Shown: positions 1 to 4,966 of the stretch, piece by piece
Layout of the letters: each line of letters starts with the position of its first letter
How positions within the stretch are numbered: position 1 is the stretch's first letter
Origin: Deltaproteobacteria bacterium
GTDB taxonomy: Bacteria; Desulfobacterota; Desulfuromonadia; Desulfuromonadales; Geothermobacteraceae
Direction of reading: 5' to 3'
DNA length: 7,626 nucleotides
NCBI GenBank assembly: GCA_003695205.1
Contig: RFIO01000223.1
Location: forward strand, 1 to 7,626
The notes under the pieces: generated by a model
What the model saw: only the letters and a program-made list of their open reading frames with translations
Databases searched by the model: none
Told to the model about the DNA's origin: nothing
Position numbers and translations under genes: made by a program

Positions 1-1
1 C

Positions 2-226
2 CATGTCCCCTACGGCAGGACGGTCAGTTACGGCGAACTGGCCGGTCTCGCAGGTTCACCGGGGGCCGCCCGTGCCGTGGGGAGTGCCATGGCGCGCAAC
101 CCCTGGCCGCTGATCATACCCTGCCACCGCGTTCTGGCGGCCGGCGGTCGCCAGGGTGGCTACAGTGGCGGCTGCGGGCTGGCTAGCAAATCCTGGCTGC
201 TTGAGTGGGAGCAGCGACACCTGTAA
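2..226 (+). CDS. ogt: O6-alkylguanine-DNA alkyltransferase, 3' part (methylated-DNA--protein-cysteine methyltransferase)
   Basis: This is the C-terminal 74 residues of a suicide DNA-repair protein, which moves alkyl groups from O6-alkylguanine to its own cysteine. The start lies left of the window. The fragment reads VPYGRTVSYGELAGLAG near its beginning, then ARAVGSAMARNP (the DNA-binding helix with the arginine finger in RAVG). The active-site motif IPCHRV follows, with the nucleophilic Cys at bases 122-124, then the conserved GGYSGG turn and a closing KSWLLEWE helix. All are hallmarks of the Ogt/MGMT catalytic domain, and the reading frame is intact to TAA at 224-226. The visible part cannot tell a stand-alone Ogt from the C-terminal half of an Ada-like fusion, so the symbol is tentative while the family is secure. 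The gene converges on trmL, with only six bases between the two stop codons. Confidence 0.93.
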   Translation, partial: HVPYGRTVSYGELAGLAGSPGAARAVGSAMARNPWPLIIPCHRVLAAGGRQGGYSGGCGLASKSWLLEWEQRHL

Positions 227-234
227 CAGGTGTC
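216..234. other. Perfect hairpin between convergent genes, with a stop codon as its loop
   Basis: Bases 216-223 (GACACCTG) and 227-234 (CAGGTGTC) form a perfect 8-bp inverted repeat. The 3-base loop is the TAA stop codon of the alkyltransferase. The base of the stem also overlaps the trmL stop codon at 233-235. Neither strand has a U-run after the stem, so it is not a canonical intrinsic terminator. It could be a 3'-end stability hairpin shared by both transcripts, or a weak bidirectional terminator. The symmetry is directly visible; the function is inferred. Confidence 0.5.
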
Positions 235-703
235 AGGCCAGTTGGCCGGTCTGTCTGAGGGCCTCGTAGGCAACGATGCCGACGGCGGTCGACATGTTGA
301 GGCTTCGTACCTTGCCCGTTGGAATCGGGATGCGCAGGCAGCGATCCGCTTCACCTTCCAGCAATTCTTTGGGCAAACCCACCGTCTCCTTGCCGAAGAC
401 CAGAAAATCTCCCTTGCGAAAATTGGCCTCTGTGTAACATTTTTTCGCGGTTTTCGAGGTGTACCAGAACCTTGCGTCGGGATGGGCATGGCGCAGCTGT
501 CCGAAGCTCTGCCAGAGCTTGAGGCGCACGGCGGGCCAGTAATCGAGGCCGGCGCGCTTCAGATGCCGGTCATCGATGGAAAAGCCAAGGGGTTCAACCA
601 GGTGGAGAACGATGCCGGTGGCGGCGCACAGGCGGGCGACATTGCCGGTATTCGGGGGGATCTCCGGTTCAACCAGAACGATGTGCAGGGGGGCGTCATT
701 CAT
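233..703 (-). CDS. trmL: tRNA (cytidine/uridine-34 2'-O)-methyltransferase TrmL
   Basis: This 156-residue protein is the usual length for TrmL (formerly YibK/CspR), a SPOUT-superfamily enzyme. The family uses S-adenosylmethionine to methylate the ribose 2'-OH of the wobble nucleotide in certain leucine tRNAs. All three knot motifs are visible: EPEIPPNTGNVAR (residues 12-24, with the N and R of motif 1), FGKETVGLP (103-111), and IPIPTGKVRSLNMSTAVGIV (125-144, the C-terminal SAM-binding knot). It is a minimal single-domain SPOUT protein with no RNA-binding extension, as expected for TrmL. The start ATG (701-703) puts the beta strand HIVLVEPE at the N terminus, and no purine-rich Shine-Dalgarno sequence precedes it. 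A TATAGT box lies only 8 bases upstream, so the mRNA may be leaderless. The gene follows the cytochrome on the same strand but is insulated by a terminator. Confidence 0.95.
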   Translation of the reverse strand: MNDAPLHIVLVEPEIPPNTGNVARLCAATGIVLHLVEPLGFSIDDRHLKRAGLDYWPAVRLKLWQSFGQLRHAHPDARFWYTSKTAKKCYTEANFRKGDFLVFGKETVGLPKELLEGEADRCLRIPIPTGKVRSLNMSTAVGIVAYEALRQTGQLA

Positions 704-711
704 GACGCGCG

Positions 712-717
712 ACTATA
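712..717 (-). promoter_or_regulatory. Candidate -10 box for trmL (leaderless transcript?)
   Basis: The minus strand reads TATAGT here, close to the TATAAT consensus, and ends 8 bases before the trmL ATG. A start site about 7 bases downstream would fall at or next to the ATG and give an mRNA with little or no leader. That agrees with the lack of a Shine-Dalgarno sequence. No good -35 box is found 16-18 bases upstream; that place holds the T-run and stem of the preceding terminator. The same TATAGT hexamer occurs upstream of the second metY gene. This is a weak prediction. Confidence 0.35.
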
Positions 718-727
718 GCATGATCGG

Positions 728-763
728 AAAAAAAGGGAAGGGGGTGCCGGCTGGCACCCCCTT
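728..763 (-). terminator. Intrinsic terminator of the multihaem cytochrome gene
   Basis: Bases 738-748 and 753-763 form a perfect 11-bp stem (AAGGGGGTGCC paired with GGCACCCCCTT) around a 4-base loop. On the minus strand the stem is followed by CCC and then seven T residues (728-734). It lies 26 bases past the cytochrome stop codon and 25 bases before the trmL start. This is a strong Rho-independent terminator acting on minus-strand transcripts. Confidence 0.9.
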
Positions 764-788
764 CGGGTTGTGAGTCACGAATGTCGGC

Positions 789-2939
789 TTACCAGCTCTT
801 GCCGCCGTGGCACTGGATATTGCTGCAGTTGCGGCCGTCGTAGCTGCCGACTTTGGTGCTGCCACCGCCGATGGTGCTGGCGGGGTCGGTCTCGAAACTG
901 CTGGTGGTCAGGTCGCCGAAGTGGCTGCCCATCTTGGCGGTGTTGTGGCAGACCGTGCAGGCGTAGCCCTTGCCGATGTGCTTCGAGTGCTTGCCGGAGT
1001 TGTAGCTGTTGTAGGCTGTGGTGCCCGAAGCGTGGCAGCTGGTGCACTGGCTGTTGACGTTGATGCTACCGTTCCACCAGTCCGGTGTTGTCTTGCCGCC
1101 GTGGCAGATGATGTTGCTGCAGGTGCCATTGCCGTTGTCGGTGGCGACGCCGTTCTTGGCATCAAAGGCGGTTGGGAAGCCAAGGTCAACCTGGCCGTTG
1201 TGGTCGCGGCCTGTATGACAGACCGAACAGTCGGTCCCCACGCCCGGCAGGGCCTTGTGCGCAGCATGCGCCCCGGCAGTGTTGGGGAAGCTGTTGCCGT
1301 TGGGCGGCTGGGCATGACACGCGGTACAGTCGCTGTAGTCGGGGCCACCGCCACCGCCACCGGTATTGCCGGCCGGCAGGGCATCGGCGATCGCCTGGAC
1401 CTCGGCGGCGCTCAGGGTGTTGAGGAATTGCATGCCGCCGACGTTGTTGTCGATGGCCGACTGGATCTGGGATGCAGTACGGCCAGGCTTGCTGGTGTTG
1501 GCCAGGGTGCCGTGACAGGAGGCGCAGTTGTCGGCGTACAGGGTCGGGCCGTCCGGGGTAGTGTTGCCACCACCGCCGGTGTTGCCGCCACCGCCACCGG
1601 TATTGCCGGCAGGCAGGGCATCGGCGATCGCCTGGACTTCGGCGGCGCTCAGGGTGTTGAGGAATTGCATGCCCCCGACGTTGTTGTCGATGGCCGCCTG
1701 GATCTGGGATGCAGTACGGCCCGGTTTGCTGGTGTTGGCCAGGGTGCCGTGGCAGCCGGCGCACTCGCTGTTGTACAGCGCGATTCCGTCCGGGGTGGTG
1801 TTGCCGCCCCCACCGGTGTTGCCACCACCGGTACTTCCGGTGGCCAAAACATCGGCAATTGCCTGAACTTCGGCAGTCGTCAACGAAGCGACGCTGCCCA
1901 TGCCGCCGATGTTGTTGTCGATGGCCGCCTGGATCTGGCTGGCGGTTCGGTTGGGTTTGCTGGTGTTGGCCAGGTCACTATGACAGGCCGCACAGTTGTT
2001 GGCGTACAGAGCGGCACCGTCGAGGGTGTTGCCGCCGCCACTCCCGCCCTGGTTGGTCATGGCGACATCTTTGGTCGTCTGCGGCAGGCTGGCAATCAGG
2101 TTGGGAACCTGGCCGGACAGATCACCATTGCGGATGCCCCCGGACTGCATTCGGGTCCGGGCCTGGTCGATCAGGGTCTTGGCCTGTTCGGCCGCGGCCA
2201 CCAGAATGTCCTCAACCTGAACCGGGGTCGTTAACGCCGGGTCCTGGGACAGGTCCTGTTTGATCTGGGATATGACGGAGCTGTTGACCAGCGACTTGAT
2301 GGCCGAGGCCATTTCCTGCAGCAGGGTGGTGTCGATGGAAACCGCCAGGGTCGCCGGTGCAGGGCTGGTGCTGCCCTGTGCTTCCAGCACGGCGTTGATT
2401 ACCATGTTGGCCTGCAGCAGCGCCAGGTCGGTGTCGCTGACGGTGCCGGAACCAAGCAGCGGAGCCATGGGGTCGTCGTCAATCTGGTCGGCGCTGATGC
2501 TGATGCCGGCATCCCGGCACAGCTGAACAACCTCTGCCGGCGTCGAACCGTCGGCTACCAGGGTCGTCAGCGGTGTGACCACGAGGCGGGTTCCGCTCTG
2601 GTTGACAATAGCCTTGACCATGCCGGTGTAGGCGGTCAGGCCGTGGTTGCCGCGCTGGGACGGCTTGATGCGCACGGTCGAGCCTTTGGTCAGGGGACGG
2701 GCGAATTCAAAGCGGCCCTGGCTGTCACTCGCGGTCGAGGCGCGCTGAAGGACTGTGACGCCGTCTTCGGCAATCTCTTCAAAGACCGCACCCGTAATAT
2801 AGGGATCGGCAGCGATGCCGCCAGTGATGCCGGTGAGGTTGGGGTTTGTGGTGGATGATCCGCTGCCTCCGCCGCCGCAGGCGGCCAGCAGCAGGGTGGC
2901 GGCAATCGCCAACATCCAGTTCAGAATTTTCTTGTCCAT
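789..2939 (-). CDS. Multihaem c-type cytochrome lipoprotein with three tandem mini-cytochrome c domains
   Basis: This is a 716-residue protein that probably carries electrons at the periplasmic or outer face of a membrane. Residues 1-21 are a lipoprotein signal, with basic MDKK, a hydrophobic core and lipobox LAAC (lipidated Cys21), then a Gly/Ser tether. Residues 35-300 lack haem motifs; 40-130 look like a carboxypeptidase-regulatory or Ig-like fold, ending in the VTPLTTLVADG motif often seen in such lipoproteins. Three mini class-I domains follow, with CAACH (316), CAGCH (393) and CASCH (472), each with a GGM likely to supply the distal Met (347, 424, 503). Linkers are Gly/Asn/Thr-rich. The C-terminal region has CTACH (538), CSVCH (571), CX4CH (607), CTSCH (632), CTVCH (661) and CX4CH (705), a mix familiar from Geobacter multihaem proteins. 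The start at 2939 is chosen over a longer upstream ATG because AAGGAG (2947-2952) and the signal peptide sit exactly there. The physiological partner and substrate are unknown. Confidence 0.9.
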   Translation of the reverse strand: MDKKILNWMLAIAATLLLAACGGGGSGSSTTNPNLTGITGGIAADPYITGAVFEEIAEDGVTVLQRASTASDSQGRFEFARPLTKGSTVRIKPSQRGNHGLTAYTGMVKAIVNQSGTRLVVTPLTTLVADGSTPAEVVQLCRDAGISISADQIDDDPMAPLLGSGTVSDTDLALLQANMVINAVLEAQGSTSPAPATLAVSIDTTLLQEMASAIKSLVNSSVISQIKQDLSQDPALTTPVQVEDILVAAAEQAKTLIDQARTRMQSGGIRNGDLSGQVPNLIASLPQTTKDVAMTNQGGSGGGNTLDGAALYANNCAACHSDLANTSKPNRTASQIQAAIDNNIGGMGSVASLTTAEVQAIADVLATGSTGGGNTGGGGNTTPDGIALYNSECAGCHGTLANTSKPGRTASQIQAAIDNNVGGMQFLNTLSAAEVQAIADALPAGNTGGGGGNTGGGGNTTPDGPTLYADNCASCHGTLANTSKPGRTASQIQSAIDNNVGGMQFLNTLSAAEVQAIADALPAGNTGGGGGGPDYSDCTACHAQPPNGNSFPNTAGAHAAHKALPGVGTDCSVCHTGRDHNGQVDLGFPTAFDAKNGVATDNGNGTCSNIICHGGKTTPDWWNGSINVNSQCTSCHASGTTAYNSYNSGKHSKHIGKGYACTVCHNTAKMGSHFGDLTTSSFETDPASTIGGGSTKVGSYDGRNCSNIQCHGGKSW
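1362..2030 (-). repeat. Tandem DNA repeat coding three mini-cytochrome c domains
   Basis: Three in-frame units code the haem domains. Unit 1 (1362-1598) and unit 2 (from 1599) are offset by 237 bp (79 codons). Unit 3 starts near 1830, a 231-bp offset (77 codons), and is more diverged. By my count, bases 1362-1514 and 1599-1751 differ at 6 of 153 positions (about 96% identity), and only one difference changes an amino acid (Ser/Ala in QSAID/QAAID). Divergence is concentrated around the CXXCH codons and the segment upstream of them. The Gly-rich linker DNA is itself a low-complexity repeat of GGN codons, which could promote slippage or unequal crossing over. Confidence 0.9.
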
Positions 2940-2946
2940 GGTACTG

Positions 2947-2952
2947 CTCCTT
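2947..2952 (-). promoter_or_regulatory. Ribosome binding site fixing the cytochrome start
   Basis: The minus strand reads AAGGAG, 7 bases before the ATG at 2937-2939. It marks this ATG as the start, not the in-frame ATG 35 codons upstream at 3044, whose extra peptide is Arg/Pro/Ser-rich and would bury the lipoprotein signal sequence. Confidence 0.85.
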
Positions 2953-2990
2953 TCGCTTCCGTGACTCGGACAGGGCCGTGTCGTGGAGAC

Positions 2991-3007
2991 AACCGGGTCG
3001 GCCGGTT
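2991..3007 (-). other. Hairpin in the cytochrome leader
   Basis: AACCGG (2991-2996) and CCGGTT (3002-3007) form a 6-bp perfect stem with a 5-base loop. It lies about 40 bases upstream of the cytochrome Shine-Dalgarno sequence, inside the leader predicted from the sigma-54-like promoter. It is too small to assign to a riboswitch class. I found no match to the GEMM (cyclic dinucleotide) riboswitch core that often precedes Geobacter cytochrome genes. Confidence 0.35.
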
Positions 3008-3039
3008 TTGTGTCCGCGGCGATTCTTGAGCAGGTTATG

Positions 3040-3056
3040 AGCAAGAGACCAGCCTG
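3040..3056 (-). promoter_or_regulatory. Candidate sigma-54 (-24/-12) promoter for the cytochrome gene
   Basis: The minus strand reads AGGCTGGTCTCTTGCT. It has the invariant GG and GC separated by exactly ten bases, and a perfect TTGCT -12 element. The -24 element is imperfect (AGGCTGG against the consensus TGGCACG). Transcription would begin near 3029, giving a leader of about 90 bases that contains the 2991-3007 hairpin. Sigma-54 control is widespread in Geobacter-type bacteria, which supports the idea. No enhancer-binding site was identified, and no convincing sigma-70 alternative was seen. Confidence 0.35.
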
Positions 3057-3081
3057 AAATCGCTCTTTTTTCTTTTTCGTG

Positions 3082-3109
3082 CGGTCAAACGCAGACGTTT
3101 GGAAAACCG
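3082..3109. other. Bulged inverted repeat in the intergenic region
   Basis: CGGT (3082-3085) and CAAACG (3086-3091), a 4-base loop, then CGTTTG (3096-3101), a 4-base bulge GAAA, and ACCG (3106-3109) form a 10-bp interrupted stem. On the minus strand it is followed by a purine-rich stretch, not a T-run, so it is not a terminator. It lies upstream of the sigma-54-like promoter candidate, where an activator site could sit. The function is unknown. The rest of 3110-3329 shows no gene or clear structure; an 83-codon minus-strand frame there was rejected. Confidence 0.3.
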
Positions 3110-3329
3110 TTCACGGGGGCCGGACTGTGCCTAAGCGCAATTCGAAATGAACAAGAGGAATGGGTTGATTTTAAAAAGGACGAAAATTGTAACATTTCCC
3201 GTGTGTTAACGACTTTGGTCCGAAAAGACTGAGTGGCCGGCTCAGGCATGGGTGAACAGGCCAACGGGAATGAACGAACGTACAGTCTCCTGAGGAAGGG
3301 GCAAAAACACAGGAACAACAATAAGTTGG

Positions 3330-3376
3330 CTGTCAAAATTCAGGCAAAAAGCCAAAGGCCTGACGCGGTTTGACAG
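3330..3376. other. Nested inverted repeat downstream of the metY terminator
   Basis: An outer perfect 8-bp pair, CTGTCAAA (3330-3337) and TTTGACAG (3369-3376), encloses an inner 6-bp pair, TCAGGC (3340-3345) and GCCTGA (3358-3363). On the minus strand the inner hairpin is followed by ATTTT, so it may serve as a second, back-up terminator for the metY transcript ending just before it. A small structured RNA or a protein-binding site is also possible. The pairing is visible in the sequence; the role is inference. Confidence 0.4.
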
Positions 3377-3389
3377 GATTCGGGATATG

Positions 3390-3422
3390 AAAAGGCCCGA
3401 ATGCCTGGCTGGCATTCGGGCC
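3390..3422 (-). terminator. Intrinsic terminator of the metY gene at 3446-4735
   Basis: A perfect 12-bp stem, GGCCCGAATGCC (minus strand; plus-strand arms 3394-3405 and 3411-3422), has a 5-base loop. On the minus strand it is followed by TTTT (3390-3393). It begins 23 bases after the stop codon. The U-run is short but the stem is very stable. Confidence 0.8.
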
Positions 3423-3445
3423 CCAAAGGAATGAAAGAGAGCGGG

Positions 3446-4735
3446 TCAGGTCTGGCTGGCTTTGAGGGCCTGGTCGAGATCCGCCAGAATGTCATCGATA
3501 TCCTCGATGCCGACCGATACCCGGACGTAGTCGGGAGTGACGCCCGCGGCCAGCTGCTCTTCGGCCGAAAGCTGCTGGTGCGTGGTCGACGCCGGATGGA
3601 TGACCAGGGTCTTGGCATCGCCGATATTGGCCAGATGGCTGGCGAGCTGGACGTTGTCGATGAATTTCGCTCCGGCCTCAGCTCCTCCCTTGATACCGAA
3701 ACCGAGGATGGCCCCCTGTCCCTTGGGCAGGTACCTGCGCGCCCGTTCGTAATCGGGGTGGCTTTCCAGTCCGGGGTAGTTGACCCAGGAGACGCAGGGA
3801 TGGCCTTCGAGGAATTTGGCTACATTCAGGGCATTTTCACAGTGGCGCGGCATGCGAACGTGCAGGGTCTCCAGTCCCTGCAGGAACTGGAAGGCGTTGA
3901 AGGGGGACAGGCATGGGCCCATGTCGCGCAGCAAGGTGATGCGCATCTTGAGGATGTAGGCGAGATTGCCGAGGGCCTCATGGTAGACCAGACCGTGATA
4001 GCTCGGGTCGGGCGTGGTGTACTCGGAGAAACGGCCGCTCGACCAGTCGAAATTTCCGCTGTCGACTACCGCGCCGCCGATACTGGTACCGTGGCCGCCG
4101 ATGAACTTGGTGAGCGAATAGCAGACGATGTCGGCGCCATGTTCGATGGGACGGAACAGGGCGGGGGTTGCCACGGTATTGTCGACGATGAAGGGCAGAC
4201 CGTTGTCGTGGGCCACCCGGGCCAGGGCCTCGAAGTCGTCGACGTTGTTTTTCGGGTTGCCGATGGTTTCCGTGTAGATTGCCCTGGTATCGTCATCGAT
4301 GGCTGCGGCCACTTCGGCAGGGTTGGAGGTGTCGACGAATTTCACCTTGATGCCCATGCGGGCGAATGTGTGATGGAAAAGGTTGTAGGTACCGCCATAG
4401 AGGTAGTTGCTGGAGATGATATTGTCACCGGCCTTTGCCAGGTTGAGAATCGCCAGGGTTATGGCCGCCGATCCCGAGGCCAGGGCCAGGGCACCGACAC
4501 CACCGTCCAGTTCGGCCAGACGCTTTTCCAGCACGTCGGTGGTCGGATTCATCAACCGGGTGTAGATGTTGCCCATCTCCTTCAGGGCGAACAGGTTGGC
4601 GGCGTGTTCCGATGAGTTGAAGGTGTAGCTGCTGGTCTGGTAGATGGGCACCGCGCGAGCGTTGGTGGCCGGGTCGGGAACCTGCCCGGCGTGCAGGGCC
4701 TTGGTCCCGAGTTGGTAGCTGGATTCCTCTGCCAT
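3446..4735 (-). CDS. metY: O-acetylhomoserine sulfhydrylase (O-acetylhomoserine aminocarboxypropyltransferase), copy 1
   Basis: This 429-residue PLP-dependent enzyme belongs to the Cys/Met-metabolism family. It is predicted to make homocysteine from O-acetylhomoserine and sulfide in the cytosol, the direct sulfhydrylation route to methionine. The length is typical of the family. Visible motifs are IYQTSSYTF (31-39), the phosphate-binding YTRLMNPT (58-65), the glycine turn YGGTYNLF (113-120), TETIGNP (155-161), VDNT with the pyridine-N-binding Asp185, SLTKF with Schiff-base Lys210 followed by GGHGTSIGG, and the C-terminal HPASTTH and VRVSVGIED. The start ATG is preceded by AAGGGAG (4744-4750) at good spacing. 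The gene has its own terminator, and a 173-base gap with a dyad separates it from the upstream paralogue. Related enzymes (cystathionine gamma-synthase, methionine gamma-lyase) share the fold; the long insertions and overall sequence favour the sulfhydrylase. Sulfur-donor preference cannot be read from the sequence. Confidence 0.92.
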   Translation of the reverse strand: MAEESSYQLGTKALHAGQVPDPATNARAVPIYQTSSYTFNSSEHAANLFALKEMGNIYTRLMNPTTDVLEKRLAELDGGVGALALASGSAAITLAILNLAKAGDNIISSNYLYGGTYNLFHHTFARMGIKVKFVDTSNPAEVAAAIDDDTRAIYTETIGNPKNNVDDFEALARVAHDNGLPFIVDNTVATPALFRPIEHGADIVCYSLTKFIGGHGTSIGGAVVDSGNFDWSSGRFSEYTTPDPSYHGLVYHEALGNLAYILKMRITLLRDMGPCLSPFNAFQFLQGLETLHVRMPRHCENALNVAKFLEGHPCVSWVNYPGLESHPDYERARRYLPKGQGAILGFGIKGGAEAGAKFIDNVQLASHLANIGDAKTLVIHPASTTHQQLSAEEQLAAGVTPDYVRVSVGIEDIDDILADLDQALKASQT

Positions 4736-4814
4736 GGTCTTTTCTCCCTTGAAGTGAACGGATATTGAGAGACTGAAACAAACAAGAGCGGCAAAGTCAA
4801 GAAAAAATAAACTA

Positions 4815-4837
4815 TTCTACATTGAAAAAGTGTAGAA
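4815..4837. promoter_or_regulatory. Candidate operator dyad upstream of metY copy 1
   Basis: TTCTACA (4815-4821) and TGTAGAA (4831-4837) form a perfect 7-bp inverted repeat with a 9-base AT-rich spacer. The half-site centres are 16 bp apart, a spacing suited to a dimeric regulator. It lies 80-102 bases upstream of the metY start, in the only AT-rich block of the gap. A TTGACT hexamer on the minus strand (4795-4800) just downstream could be a -35 box, but its matching -10 is poor. No SAM-riboswitch core was recognised. The same dyad was not seen upstream of the other metY gene. The regulator is unknown. Confidence 0.4.
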
Positions 4838-4909
4838 AGTTCGACGTCGCCAAATTAACAGCTTTTTCCGTCGAAACAGTTCACCCACAGGGGCCACCGG
4901 AACCGGCAG

Positions 4910-4942
4910 AAAAAGAGAAAGGGCGGCCCGTATGAGCCGCCC
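4910..4942 (-). terminator. Intrinsic terminator of the metY gene at 4967-6250
   Basis: GGGCGGC (4921-4927) and GCCGCCC (4936-4942) make a perfect 7-bp GC stem with an 8-base loop. On the minus strand it is followed by the U-rich tract TTTCTCTTTTT. It begins 24 bases after the stop codon. It separates the two metY paralogues, so read-through from one to the other should be limited. Confidence 0.8.
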
Positions 4943-4966
4943 TGTTTTGTCCGGGAAGTGGATGTG

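Noticed and set aside
230..718. A 162-codon plus-strand frame over trmL
   Set aside because: It is fully antisense to trmL, whose three SPOUT motifs are clear, and it shows no protein-family features.
807..2234. A 475-codon open frame on the plus strand, antisense to the cytochrome
   Set aside because: It mirrors the Gly/Ala/Thr-rich repeat coding on the other strand. Its Val/Gly/Ala-rich translation repeats with the haem-domain unit, it has no recognisable motif, and the minus-strand product is unambiguous.
2940..3044. An upstream in-frame ATG extending the cytochrome by 35 residues
   Set aside because: The extension is not signal-like and lacks a good Shine-Dalgarno sequence, while the internal ATG has AAGGAG and a textbook lipoprotein signal.
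3085..3336. An 83-codon minus-strand frame in the intergenic region
   Set aside because: It shows no Shine-Dalgarno sequence and no recognisable motif, has an unusual composition for this genome, and runs through the bulged dyad at its 3' end.
2940..3340. A GEMM-type cyclic dinucleotide riboswitch before the cytochrome gene
   Set aside because: I looked for the conserved core on the minus strand because such switches are common before Geobacter cytochromes. The core and its tetraloop/receptor pattern are not present.
3401..4615. A 404-codon plus-strand frame over metY copy 1
   Set aside because: It is an antisense shadow of a GC-rich gene. It starts inside the terminator hairpin and its translation resembles no known family.
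4736..4909. A SAM riboswitch upstream of metY copy 1
   Set aside because: I found no SAM-I or SAM-II core sequence or matching stems; only the short dyad stands out.
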